33,458 bases of DNA from Clostridia bacterium (GCA_017547655.1 JAFYPF010000005.1:1-33458), one strand, 5' to 3'; positions 16,224 to 24,217 are shown, counted from the stretch's first letter. Translations and numbers: made by a program. Notes: generated from the letters alone by a model not told the origin.

Positions 16224-16316
16224 TAGTAACAGTTTTTTTATTATCGGTACACTTATTTGAAAAATACACCCTCAAAAAAACTTTTATGCCGTAGACCAAA
16301 AAAATTTACAGAAGAC

Positions 16317-16345
16317 TTGCAATACTGCGATTACAATGGTAAAAT
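16317..16345 (+). promoter_or_regulatory. Sigma-A promoter of the amino acid permease
   Basis: TTGCAA (16317-16322), a 17-bp spacer and TAAAAT (16340-16345) predict a start near 16352, about 27 nt before the TTG start codon. It is divergent from the liv promoter with about 95 bp between the two -35 boxes. Confidence 0.55.
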
Positions 16346-16378
16346 AAATTACACTATATCTTTTTGGAGGTAAAAACC

Positions 16379-17773
16379 TTGAATAATAAACTCGAACGAA
16401 AATTCGGTCTTACAACCGCAATATGTATGGTAGTCGGAATCGTTATCGGATCAGGCGTATTCTTTAAAGCCCAATCCGTCCTCGATATAACCGAAGGTAA
16501 TATGCCTCTCGGTATTATTGCTTGGCTCATCGGCGGTTTGGCTATGATCCTATGCGCTCTCAACCTTGCAAACCTCGGCTCCCACTATGAAAAAGTAAAC
16601 GGACTTGTCGACTACGCAGAGGCAACTATGGGTAAAAAATATGCATACTACGTAGCATGGTTTACTACTTTTATCTATTTGCCGGGAATGACAAGTGTTC
16701 TTGCTTGGGTATCAGCCCGTTACACAGTAGAGCTTTTCGGAGGAAACGCCAAAAGCGGTGTTTGCCTTGCCCTCTCTGCTTTCTATCTTGTTGCATCGTA
16801 TGCGCTTAACGCACTTTCTCCAAAGCTCGCAGGTAAATTCCAGGTAAGTACGACTTTCATAAAGCTCGTTCCCCTTTTGGTTATGGCAATCATTGGAACT
16901 GTTATTGGTCTTATAAACGGAACAACAATCGAATCCTTTAAAACGGCAAACGTTGTTGCGGAAGGCGGCAATATGTCTGCCCTTTTTGCCGCAGTAGTTG
17001 CTACTGCATTTGCTTACGAGGGGTGGATTATTGCAACGTCAATCAATGCCGAGCTTAAAAATGCAAAAAGAAATCTGCCGATAGCTCTTATAGCAGGCAG
17101 CTTGATTATCGTTACTGTTTATATCACATATTATATCGGACTTGCGGGTGCTGCACCTATTGACATTCTTCAAACCCAAGGCGCTCCCGCAGCATTTAAA
17201 AAGCTTTTCGGAAACGTTGGCGGAACTGCCCTCAGCGTTCTTATCGTTATTTCTTGCTTTGGTACTCTTAACGGAATTATGCTTGCAGCTACTCGCGCGC
17301 TTTACGCTGTCGCTGCTCGTAACCAAGGCCCTCACCCTGAAATCATTAGAGAAATCAGCCCTACTACCAATATGCCCTATAACTCCGCAACGGTGGGTGT
17401 CCTTGCTTGCGGTTTCTGGTTGTTCTATTTCTACGGCGCAAACCTTATGAAAACACCGCTTTTCGGTCTGTTCAGCTTTGACTCCTCCGAGCTTCCCATT
17501 ATTACAATCTACGGATTCTATATTCCCGTGTTTATAATGTTTATTAAAAAGCACGGCAAAGAAAATGTTTTGAAAAATATCATATTGCCCATTTTGGGTA
17601 TTGCAGCTTCGATATTTATGGTCTTTGCGGCTATTTATGCACACGGTATTCAACCGTACCTCAACGCAAAAGCAAACGGAAGCTTCTCATTCCCCGTTAT
17701 TTTCTATTTGATAGTATTTGTGGTTGTTTTGGTTATTGGATCATTCTTCTACAAAAAGGATAACGAACTGTAA
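16379..17773 (+). CDS. APC family amino acid permease
   Basis: A 464-residue membrane transporter with about twelve hydrophobic segments. It starts with a short cytoplasmic tail and the APC helix 1 pattern FGLTTAICMVVGIVIGSGVFF with the unwound GSGVF substrate site. AYEGWIIATSINAELKNAKRNLPIALIAG in the middle is the helix 6-7 region typical of the APC/LAT group, as in the Ser/Thr exchanger SteT. It likely moves neutral amino acids by proton symport or exchange. The start is the TTG at 16379-16381: GGAGG (16366-16370) is spaced correctly for it, while an in-frame TTG at 16364 would include the ribosome site. It is divergent from the liv operon, which places two amino acid uptake systems side by side. 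Confidence 0.9.
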   Translation: MNNKLERKFGLTTAICMVVGIVIGSGVFFKAQSVLDITEGNMPLGIIAWLIGGLAMILCALNLANLGSHYEKVNGLVDYAEATMGKKYAYYVAWFTTFIYLPGMTSVLAWVSARYTVELFGGNAKSGVCLALSAFYLVASYALNALSPKLAGKFQVSTTFIKLVPLLVMAIIGTVIGLINGTTIESFKTANVVAEGGNMSALFAAVVATAFAYEGWIIATSINAELKNAKRNLPIALIAGSLIIVTVYITYYIGLAGAAPIDILQTQGAPAAFKKLFGNVGGTALSVLIVISCFGTLNGIMLAATRALYAVAARNQGPHPEIIREISPTTNMPYNSATVGVLACGFWLFYFYGANLMKTPLFGLFSFDSSELPIITIYGFYIPVFIMFIKKHGKENVLKNIILPILGIAASIFMVFAAIYAHGIQPYLNAKANGSFSFPVIFYLIVFVVVLVIGSFFYKKDNEL

Positions 17774-17788
17774 AGCAAGTACAATTAA

Positions 17789-17884
17789 AGCGGCAGACGT
17801 TATACCCCAACCAACGTTATCGGCAAAGGAAATGAAGACAAAATCTCCGCTTTGCTAAACGATATTCACACAGTTATAAAGTAG
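17789..17884 (+). pseudogene. Possible 3' remnant of a deleted gene upstream of the ABC exporter
   Basis: An open stretch of 31 codons without a usable start ends TAG at 17882-17884. Its last part reads VIGKGNEDKISALLNDIHTVIK, a protein-like amphipathic helix. The stop overlaps the ribosome site of the next gene (TAGGAG), as at normal operon joints. This suggests the tail of a former upstream gene, perhaps a regulator, but the identity is not recognised and chance cannot be excluded. Confidence 0.3.
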
Positions 17885-17892
17885 GAGCTTAC

Positions 17893-19620
17893 ATGATTTT
17901 TAAGTATTTGAAAAAATATTGGTTCTTTTGTTTAATAGCGCCTCTGTTTATGGTAGGCGAGGTTGCAATGGACCTTATTCAGCCTGACCTTATGGGCAAC
18001 ATCGTCGATAACGGCGTCTTGAAAAACAACATCACACTTGTCCTCGACGTCGGGCTGAAAATGATAGTCCTTGTTCTCTTTGGCGGTCTTTGCGGTATGC
18101 TCTGCGGCGTCTTTGCCAACCTTGCCGCACAACAATTTGGAAACGACCTCAGAAAAGATTTGTTTTCTCGCATTATGGGGTTATCTTTCCAACAAACCGA
18201 CAAAATCTCTACGGGATCTCTCGTTACAAGACTAACAAACGACGTTACACAGGTACAAAATATGGTTATGATGGCGGTACGCGGCTTTGTACGTAACACC
18301 GTTATGTTTGCGGGCGGTATTTTTATGCTTTACAAGCAGTCGCACCACTTTGCCCTTATTGCCGCTTGCGGATTTCCTTTCGTCGCTGTTTTCGTTACGT
18401 TCTTTCTCAAAAAATCTGCGCCTATGTTTGCCATTGTACAGAAAAAACTCGACGGCATAAACAACGTAATGCAAGAGGACGTCGCAGGCGCAAGGGTTGT
18501 AAAGGCATACGTCAAGGAAGAACACGAACTCAATCGCTTTGACGATGCAAATAAAGATTTATGTAAGGTTAATTTAAAAGTGCAAACCCTACTTGCATTT
18601 ATGGGACCTTGTATGAATATCGTACTTAACGTTTGTATTGTTATCGTTATATTAGTTGGTGGATTAACGGTCAAAACAGGCGGTGATATGTCTCCCGGAC
18701 GCATTATGGCGGCTATAACATATCTTGCGCAAATATTACATGGAATTATGTTTATGGCAAACATCTTCCAAACTTTCACAAGAGCAAAGGCTTCTGCCGA
18801 CAGAATAAGCGAGGTTCTCGAATGCCCCGAAATAATATTCGACGGATTATATAACGAAGAACCCGAACAAAAAGGTAAAATCGAATTCAAAAACGTAAGC
18901 TTCGCATATCCCGAAACCTCGGGAAATAACGTTCTTGAAGATATTTCCTTTACTGTTGAACCGGGCGAAACATTGGCTATAATCGGCTCAACCGGTTGCG
19001 GAAAAACCTCTTTGGTAAACCTTATCCCCCGTTTTTACGACGTAACAAAGGGCGAAGTCCTTATTGACGGTGTGAACGTTAAAGATTACAAGTTGAAACA
19101 ATTAAGGGATAAAATTGCCGTTGTATTACAAAAAGCAGAGCTTTATTCAAGGCCCATAGAAGCAAATATAAGATGGGGAAAAAGGACTGCAACTCCCCAG
19201 GAAATTAAAAACGCGGCGGAAATTTCTCAAGCGGATAACTTTATTTGCGATACGGAGTTTGGCTATCATACGATGGTTTCCGAGGGTGGTCACTCTCTGT
19301 CGGGCGGTCAAAAACAAAGAATATCCATCTCGCGAGCTATATTAAAAAACAGCGAAATACTTATTTTTGACGACTCAACAAGCGCGCTCGATTTAAAAAC
19401 CGAGGCGAAATTATATGAAGAACTAAACAACAAGTGTCCCGATATAACCAAAATAATTATAGCTCAACGTATCGCCTCAATAAAAGGCTCTGACAGAATT
19501 GCCGTTCTCGACAAAGGTAAAATAGCGGCTCTCGGTACGCACAAAGAGCTTCTGAAAACATCGGAAATATATCGTGACATCTATAACTCACAGCTCAAGG
19601 AAGGAAGTGAAGAGGTATGA
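17893..19620 (+). CDS. Heterodimeric ABC exporter subunit with degenerate ATP site
   Basis: A 575-residue half-exporter with six N-terminal membrane helices (about residues 12-300) and a C-terminal ATPase. Walker A is GSTGCGKT (365-372) and the signature LSGGQ (469-473) is canonical. However, the Walker B catalytic Glu is Asp (FDD, residue 494) and the switch His is Gln (IIAQRIAS, residue 525). These two changes are the mark of the non-catalytic subunit in heterodimeric exporters such as TM287/288, LmrCD and BmrCD. The partner follows with a 4-bp ATGA overlap, so they form one complex in the cytoplasmic membrane, probably exporting drugs, lipids or peptides. GGAG lies 8 nt before the ATG. The substrate is unknown. 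Confidence 0.92.
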   Translation: MIFKYLKKYWFFCLIAPLFMVGEVAMDLIQPDLMGNIVDNGVLKNNITLVLDVGLKMIVLVLFGGLCGMLCGVFANLAAQQFGNDLRKDLFSRIMGLSFQQTDKISTGSLVTRLTNDVTQVQNMVMMAVRGFVRNTVMFAGGIFMLYKQSHHFALIAACGFPFVAVFVTFFLKKSAPMFAIVQKKLDGINNVMQEDVAGARVVKAYVKEEHELNRFDDANKDLCKVNLKVQTLLAFMGPCMNIVLNVCIVIVILVGGLTVKTGGDMSPGRIMAAITYLAQILHGIMFMANIFQTFTRAKASADRISEVLECPEIIFDGLYNEEPEQKGKIEFKNVSFAYPETSGNNVLEDISFTVEPGETLAIIGSTGCGKTSLVNLIPRFYDVTKGEVLIDGVNVKDYKLKQLRDKIAVVLQKAELYSRPIEANIRWGKRTATPQEIKNAAEISQADNFICDTEFGYHTMVSEGGHSLSGGQKQRISISRAILKNSEILIFDDSTSALDLKTEAKLYEELNNKCPDITKIIIAQRIASIKGSDRIAVLDKGKIAALGTHKELLKTSEIYRDIYNSQLKEGSEEV

Positions 19621-21512
19621 GCAACAAAACCACACTTCCAAAAGGCTTTGAAAAACAAAACGATAATCAATTTGTAAAATACGGCGCTCACCCGCCCAAA
19701 GATGCGCCTATGCAAATGGGGTTCCGTCCCGGCGGTGGAAGAAGAGGCCCCGGCGCTATGGGGCAAGTAATCGAAAAACCCTCAAATGCAAAAAACACGT
19801 TAAAAAGGCTGTTAAAATATTTCGGCAAAGCAAAAATGCTCCTTTATCCGCTTATGGCTGCCGTAATTCTGGTAACTTTAGCGGCGCTTGTAGCCCCCTC
19901 ATTACAGGGATATGCCATCGACTTTATTAAAGACAAAGAATGGAACAATCTCTATAAAGCATTAATAGCCCTTTCTGTCGTGTATATATTAAATATTGGT
20001 TTCGGTCTTGCGCAATCACTTTTAGCGGCGCACTTGAGTCAGTCGATAGTTAAGCAAATGCGACACGACCTCTTCAAGAAAATCGACAACCTTTCAATAA
20101 AATACCTTGATACCCATTCAAACGGTGATATAATGAGCCGTATGACCAACGACGTCGAAAACGTCTCAAATACGGTATCGCAGAGCCTTGGCTCATTGAT
20201 ATCGGGAGTTTTAACGGTTATCGGTACTGTTGCCATAATGTTTTACTACTGTTGGCAGCTTACACTAATCACTATGCTTACCGTTGTTCTTACGATATTT
20301 GTTACAGGACAAATGTCAAAGATAATGCGAAAGATTTACAGAAAGCGTTCTCAAATGCTCGGCAGACTGAACGGACATTCCGAGGAAATGATTACGGGAT
20401 ATAAGTCTATCGTAGCCTACAACAAGCAAGACGACGTTATCGACGAATTCAACAAAACAAGCGACGAGTTAATGAAGGTCAGCATAAAAGCCGAAATTCT
20501 CGGCGGTTCGATGGGCCCTATAATGAACTGCATATCAAACATCAGCTTTGTTATAGTTGCGGCATTCGGCGGATTCTTCTCGCTGAAAGGGTTAATTTCC
20601 GTCGGTAAAATTTCTGCATTTATTATATACGCAAAGCAATTCTCAAGACCTATAAATGAAATAGCTATGCTGTACGGCTCTTTGCAGACCGCAATAGCGG
20701 GTGCCGAAAGAGTATTTGCTCTTATGGACCAACCCGACGAAGACAACAGCGGCAATGTTTCTATGGATAACGTAAAAGGTGAAGTAGTCTTTAAAAACGT
20801 TAACTTCTCTTACGTTCCCGAAAAACAGGTATTGTACGATTTCAATCTCAATGTAAAACCCGGACAAAAAATTGCGCTTGTCGGCGCTACGGGAAGCGGT
20901 AAGACAACGGTAGTAAATCTTCTTATGAGATTCTACCCCGTTGACTCCGGTGAAATATTGGTCGACGGTGTCAATATCAACGATATAAAGCGTGACGAAT
21001 TGCGCAAAAACATAGCGATAGTTTTGCAAGATACGGTACTGTTCTCGGATACTATTGAAAATAATATAAAATATGCAAATTCAGAAGCAACCGAAGAACA
21101 AATGATACACGCATCTGAAATGAGCAATTCCCGTTACTTTATCGAAAGACTCCCCGCCAAGTACAAAACCTTCCTAAAACAAGCGGGCGCAGGACTTTCA
21201 CAAGGTCAAAGACAGTTACTTGCTATTGCCAGAGCCATACTTGCAAACCCGAAAATTCTTATTCTTGACGAGGCGACATCATCAGTTGACACACGTACCG
21301 AAAAAAGAATTCAGGACGCTATGGTTAATCTTATGAAAAACAGAACAAGCCTTATTATCGCACACAGACTTTCAACGATACGCGATGCTGACAAAATAGT
21401 TGTTCTCGATCAAGGCAAAGTTGTTGAAATAGGTAACCACGATGAACTGCTCGAACAGCAAGGTAAATACTACGACCTTTATATGACGCAGTTTGCAGGA
21501 AACCAAATATAA
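19617..21512 (+). CDS. Heterodimeric ABC exporter subunit with catalytic ATP site
   Basis: A 631-residue half-exporter. A 60-residue cytoplasmic N-terminal extension rich in Gly, Pro and Arg (GFRPGGGRRGPGAMG, about 35-49) precedes six membrane helices (about 75-345). In the ATPase, Walker A is GATGSGKT (423-430), Walker B LILDE has the catalytic Glu552, and the switch His is at 583 (IIAHRLSTI). Its own signature is the variant LSQGQ (527-531), which in the dimer faces the degenerate site of the partner, while the partner's LSGGQ completes the catalytic site here. This complementary pattern confirms heterodimerisation. Translation is coupled to the upstream subunit through ATGA. It is followed by a strong terminator at 21548. 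Confidence 0.93.
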   Translation: MSNKTTLPKGFEKQNDNQFVKYGAHPPKDAPMQMGFRPGGGRRGPGAMGQVIEKPSNAKNTLKRLLKYFGKAKMLLYPLMAAVILVTLAALVAPSLQGYAIDFIKDKEWNNLYKALIALSVVYILNIGFGLAQSLLAAHLSQSIVKQMRHDLFKKIDNLSIKYLDTHSNGDIMSRMTNDVENVSNTVSQSLGSLISGVLTVIGTVAIMFYYCWQLTLITMLTVVLTIFVTGQMSKIMRKIYRKRSQMLGRLNGHSEEMITGYKSIVAYNKQDDVIDEFNKTSDELMKVSIKAEILGGSMGPIMNCISNISFVIVAAFGGFFSLKGLISVGKISAFIIYAKQFSRPINEIAMLYGSLQTAIAGAERVFALMDQPDEDNSGNVSMDNVKGEVVFKNVNFSYVPEKQVLYDFNLNVKPGQKIALVGATGSGKTTVVNLLMRFYPVDSGEILVDGVNINDIKRDELRKNIAIVLQDTVLFSDTIENNIKYANSEATEEQMIHASEMSNSRYFIERLPAKYKTFLKQAGAGLSQGQRQLLAIARAILANPKILILDEATSSVDTRTEKRIQDAMVNLMKNRTSLIIAHRLSTIRDADKIVVLDQGKVVEIGNHDELLEQQGKYYDLYMTQFAGNQI

Positions 21513-21547
21513 GACGATAAAGCAAAATCAAATAACGTATACAGAGC

Positions 21548-21588
21548 AAAAAAAGGACAAAGAATTTGCAAATTCTCTGTCCTTTTTT
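21548..21588. terminator. Bidirectional terminator
   Basis: AAAAGGACA and TGTCCTTTT frame an inner GAATTT/AAATTC stem (21551-21586), with A-runs before and T-runs after. It ends the ABC exporter transcript (+) and probably the SpoIIQ-like/small ORF transcript (-). Confidence 0.8.
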
Positions 21589-21628
21589 ATATTACAAGTA
21601 TCGGCTATATTAAAGACGTCTGTTAAAA

Positions 21629-21775
21629 TTACATCGTACCGCCTTTTATATCTTCTTCCGTTTTCGGTTTTACGTGCAATAAAACACTTTCGTTATTCTT
21701 CACGCATTTTTGAGGAAATACTGCATTGTGTGGCTGTTTTGTGCCACTCTCTTTTGTTTGAGCAGCATCTTCCAT
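21629..21775 (-). CDS. Small 48-residue protein coupled to the SpoIIQ-like gene (candidate)
   Basis: A short minus-strand ORF of 48 codons starts 3 bp after the stop of the M23 gene. GAGGG, encoded in the last codons of that gene, lies about 8 nt before its ATG, so ribosomes finishing the M23 gene could start here. The product is hydrophilic, with one Cys (residue 24), a His-Val-Lys-Pro-Lys stretch near 34-38 and an acidic/Gly tail (EEDIKGG). There is no membrane segment and I do not recognise it. If real it would be expressed with the SpoIIQ-like protein, hence in the forespore. Support is position and ribosome site only; conservation is unknown. Confidence 0.45.
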   Translation of the reverse strand: MEDAAQTKESGTKQPHNAVFPQKCVKNNESVLLHVKPKTEEDIKGGTM

Positions 21776-21778
21776 TCG

Positions 21779-22534
21779 TTAACCCTCAAAATTATCGTCG
21801 ACAGCATTTTCCGAATTAGCTGCCTCATAGGAAATATAATCTAAAGGATTTACGTTCTTTCCGTCAACCTTAACCTCCAAATGCAAATGAGGCTCTTCCG
21901 CTATCTCTATAAGCGTACTGTCGCCTATTGAAGATAACGCTTGTCCGCAATATACGGGCGCCCCCTCCTCAATGCCCTCGCACACCTCATCAGATAATCC
22001 CATATAATACGAAACCATTCCGTTTGCATGGCTTATCGAAATGCAATTTCCCATCATAGGATCATCATATACATTCTGAACCGTGCCCTCCGCTATACAA
22101 CATACCGTATCTCCGATGTCAGCCAAAATATCAATACCCGTATGAACTCTGTAGTCATTCATTGTCAATGAGTATACAGGCATATCAATATCATAGCTCT
22201 TCAACAAGTATCCGTCTACAGGCTTTGTAAACACAAGCTTTGCCTGAACGTCTACTTCCTTTGAGGGTTCGTCCTCGGGAATACCGTTCACTTCCTCTTC
22301 GGAGTTTTCATTATACGTATCTTCGGAATTTTGTGTTTCTTTCGGTATTATCGTCTCCGCTTTCTCGGTACGCTTTGCCGTTTGGGCGGCAGTCTCTTCT
22401 ACCTTGGGGTTATCTGTCTTCTTTCTTGTGTTTGTTACTACACTGAACACCGTCATACATACTACCGCCACAATTATAAGTGACAGTACTATATATAACG
22501 CAATATTCGATTTGCTTTTGTTTGCGTTATACAT
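21779..22534 (-). CDS. SpoIIQ-like M23 family peptidase, membrane-anchored
   Basis: A 251-residue protein with a short cytoplasmic tail, one membrane helix (about 11-33), an acidic Thr/Glu-rich linker (about 40-98) and a C-terminal LytM/M23 domain. The zinc ligands H131 and D135 (HTGID) and the HLH pair H216/H218 are all present, so endopeptidase activity is possible. The layout, length and the VHTGIDI and EEPHLHLEVKVDGKNVNPLDYIS segments resemble SpoIIQ, the forespore protein that meets SpoIIIAH across the intermembrane space during engulfment. Clostridial SpoIIQ, unlike that of Bacillus, keeps the catalytic residues. The sigma-F-like promoter at 22569-22598 supports this reading. A general cell-wall M23 hydrolase remains the alternative. 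A coupled 48-codon ORF follows. Confidence 0.8.
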   Translation of the reverse strand: MYNANKSKSNIALYIVLSLIIVAVVCMTVFSVVTNTRKKTDNPKVEETAAQTAKRTEKAETIIPKETQNSEDTYNENSEEEVNGIPEDEPSKEVDVQAKLVFTKPVDGYLLKSYDIDMPVYSLTMNDYRVHTGIDILADIGDTVCCIAEGTVQNVYDDPMMGNCISISHANGMVSYYMGLSDEVCEGIEEGAPVYCGQALSSIGDSTLIEIAEEPHLHLEVKVDGKNVNPLDYISYEAANSENAVDDNFEG

Positions 22535-22568
22535 GGTTTTCCCACCTTTTGTTTAATTTTTCTGTAGC

Positions 22569-22598
22569 TATTTTTGACTGCATTTCAAAAAGTTATAC
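22569..22598 (-). promoter_or_regulatory. Sigma-F-like promoter of the SpoIIQ-like gene
   Basis: On the minus strand GTATA (22598-22594), exactly 15 bp, then GTCAAAAATA (22578-22569) fit the sigma-F pattern GyATA-N15-GgnnAnAnTR at all but one conserved base. The predicted start is near 22562, 28 nt before the ATG. No sigma-A -10 of comparable quality is seen in the gap. Confidence 0.55.
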
Positions 22599-22655
22599 AC
22601 AAAAATCATTTTTTTCATTTTAAAAGCGGGAATTTTAAAAGAGTTAAATAAAAGC

Positions 22656-23345
22656 TTATCCCTCGGAAAGTTTTAAAACAACGTGTCTTGCCAATAAGAG
22701 CCCCGCAACAGAAGGCACAAATGCAATAGATGCAGGTATCCTTTCGCCCTTTACAACAGGCTCTTCGGTACTGTACAAAACGTCAACGTTTCTTATATCA
22801 CGCGCCTTTAATTCACGGCGCATTACCCTTGCAAGCGGGCAAACCGAGGTCTGATTTATATCAGCTATGGCAAATTTCAATGGATCAAGCTTATTCCCCG
22901 TACCCATAGATGATACAACCCTTATATCATTTTTCTTACAATATTCAATTATCGCAATTTTTGCCGATACGTTGTCTATAGCATCAACAACATAGTCGAC
23001 AACATTCTCGCCTATTATATCTCCGGCATTTTCGGGAGTTACAAAAGTATCTTTCTCAATTACGGTACAGTCAGGGTTAATCTTGCGAATTCTTTCTGCC
23101 ATAACCGACGTCTTTTTTAAACCAACAGTCGACGTGTCCGCAACAAGCTGACGATTTATATTTGAAAGTGAAACCGTATCAAAATCAACCAAAATAATTT
23201 TGCCGACACCGCATCTTGCGATAGCTTCTGCCGTAAAGCTTCCCACTCCGCCTATTCCGAATATCATAACCGACGAAGCTATAAGTCTGTCCGTCGCTTC
23301 ATCACCCAAAATCGTTATCTGCCTTTCAAGTCGGCTCTTATCCAT
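22656..23345 (-). CDS. tcdA: tRNA threonylcarbamoyladenosine dehydratase (TcdA)
   Basis: A 229-residue E1-like enzyme that activates the t6A37 carboxylate with ATP and cyclises it to ct6A in ANN-decoding tRNAs. The Rossmann ATP site is GIGGVGS (30-36), followed by the DFDTVSLSNINRQ motif (about 54-66) where Asp and Arg bind ATP, and VDAIDNVSAK (about 121-130). The start RQITILGDEATDRL and VVSSMGTGNKLDP are typical of TcdA rather than ThiF or MoeB, and the Zn Cys pairs of MoeB are absent. It follows a DUF6514-like gene by 21 bp and is likely co-transcribed. It is slightly shorter than the E. coli enzyme, as usual in Firmicutes. Confidence 0.9.
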   Translation of the reverse strand: MDKSRLERQITILGDEATDRLIASSVMIFGIGGVGSFTAEAIARCGVGKIILVDFDTVSLSNINRQLVADTSTVGLKKTSVMAERIRKINPDCTVIEKDTFVTPENAGDIIGENVVDYVVDAIDNVSAKIAIIEYCKKNDIRVVSSMGTGNKLDPLKFAIADINQTSVCPLARVMRRELKARDIRNVDVLYSTEEPVVKGERIPASIAFVPSVAGLLLARHVVLKLSEG

Positions 23346-23366
23346 ATCCCTGCCCCAATCCCTTTT

Positions 23367-23654
23367 TCACAAAATGTCAGCCAATACGTCCCTTGCGTTC
23401 GCAGGCATAACATTATTATAAACCAATAAGTCCAATATTGCAACCGCATTTTCTTTGTCCCTTGCAATATCGTACAAAAAATCATATTCGGTCGTTATTC
23501 CCTCTTCTGTTTGTAAAATCAAAACCGAATAAATATCCTCTTCATCAAACAAATCGCAATCCATTTTATCCGTTATTATCAAGCTGTAATCAAGAACAAT
23601 ATTGCGCCTCGATTTTACCTCTGTCCGCCTACAGTCAGTTACGTGTGTCTTCAT
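23367..23654 (-). CDS. DUF6514-like protein
   Basis: A 95-residue soluble protein. It opens with a basic stretch, then a beta-rich part (RNIVLDYSLIITDKMDCD and IYSVLILQTEEG) and ends in a helix with DKENAVAILDLLVYNNVMPANARDVLADIL. The last motif (few-residue variation of NxxxP..xRDVxxD) is what I associate with the DUF6514 family of clostridial proteins. Function is unknown. GGAGG stands 9 nt before the ATG. It is transcribed with tcdA from a promoter in the 320-bp region upstream, where a TATAAT-type -10 (minus, 23697-23692) has a Spo0A-box-like site about 60 bp upstream of its predicted start. Family assignment needs a profile search. Confidence 0.6.
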   Translation of the reverse strand: MKTHVTDCRRTEVKSRRNIVLDYSLIITDKMDCDLFDEEDIYSVLILQTEEGITTEYDFLYDIARDKENAVAILDLLVYNNVMPANARDVLADIL

Positions 23655-23740
23655 TATGCACCTCCGAAATTGTTTTTAGCGCGGGTGTTCAATTATACCC
23701 CACAACCAACACAAAAGTAAAGAAAATATTGTCTTCCCCA

Positions 23741-23749
23741 TTCGACAAA
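23741..23749 (-). promoter_or_regulatory. Spo0A-box-like site upstream of the DUF6514-like gene
   Basis: TTTGTCGAA on the minus strand is a full match to the Spo0A box with TGTCGAA core. It lies about 60 bp upstream of the predicted start of the DUF6514-like/tcdA transcript, a distance compatible with activation. Confidence 0.45.
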
Positions 23750-23842
23750 GTTATGCTTAATTTAGTATTTTTTCCATATTTTTTGCTTTTATTTTTGGAT
23801 TTGCTCTTTTTTGTACCCATATTGCTTGGTTTTTTATATAAA

Positions 23843-23861
23843 TTTGTCGAATAATGTCGAA
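23843..23861 (+). promoter_or_regulatory. Tandem Spo0A-box-like sites
   Basis: TTTGTCGAA (23843-23851) and TGTCGAA (23855-23861) are two direct cores 10-11 bp apart, the spacing at which Spo0A dimers bind. They lie about 90 bp upstream of the predicted start of the small membrane protein gene. Apart from these sites and the -10 boxes the 23655-23974 gap is AT-rich with nothing else recognised. Confidence 0.5.
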
Positions 23862-23928
23862 AAATATAATATTAAAATATAACCATTTCACCCAAAAATC
23901 CACTAATGATTTTGCCTGTCGGTTAAGG

Positions 23929-23934
23929 TATAAT
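23929..23934 (+). promoter_or_regulatory. -10 box of the small membrane protein gene
   Basis: TATAAT with no good -35 (ATGATT at 17 bp) and a partial Spo0A core TGTCG (23917-23921) in the spacer. A weak -35 with sites overlapping it is typical of Spo0A-activated sigma-A promoters. The evidence is suggestive only. Confidence 0.4.
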
Positions 23935-23974
23935 ACTCTTGTACACTTATATTCTATTTGAAAGGGTTTGTATT

Positions 23975-24217
23975 ATGATAAATAAAATAAAAAATTTTAA
24001 GCTCTCCAAATTGTCGCTAACCTTTTTTAAAATATGCTCGGCTTTTATTGTTCTTGTGTTTCTCTACATATTATTTTCTTTGATTAACATATCTGAAAAT
24101 GAAAAAGCATGGTTATACGCAAATGCCTACACCATGCTTGAATATGCCGTTATGAGCTTTACTCTCGTCTTCTGCGGCTCTGTCATTATTGACATAGCTC
24201 TGAAAGAAAAGAAATAA
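23975..24217 (+). CDS. Small two-helix membrane protein, function unknown
   Basis: An 80-residue protein with a Lys-rich N-terminus (MINKIKNFKLSKLS), a membrane helix at about 14-37, a short loop with ISENEKAWLYANAYTMLEYA, and a second helix at about 54-74, ending in KEKK. Both ends are predicted inside. I do not recognise a family. AAAGGG lies about 9 nt before the ATG at 23975; an earlier in-frame ATG at 23939 has no ribosome site and would place the promoter inside the gene. The upstream region has Spo0A-box-like sites, so an entry-into-sporulation role is possible but unproven. A strong terminator follows. Confidence 0.6.
   Translation: MINKIKNFKLSKLSLTFFKICSAFIVLVFLYILFSLINISENEKAWLYANAYTMLEYAVMSFTLVFCGSVIIDIALKEKK

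Noticed and set aside
17039-17653. A 204-codon minus-strand open frame inside the amino acid permease gene
   Set aside because: The plus-strand permease has clear APC motifs over the whole region. The antisense product is Cys/Asn/His-rich with no domain, and it has no start signals.
23752-23853. A 33-codon hydrophobic ORF (MLNLVFFPYF..) in the 23.7-23.85 kb gap
   Set aside because: Phe/Leu-rich frames arise readily in T-rich DNA. No ribosome site precedes the ATG, and the stretch overlaps the Spo0A-box-like sites.
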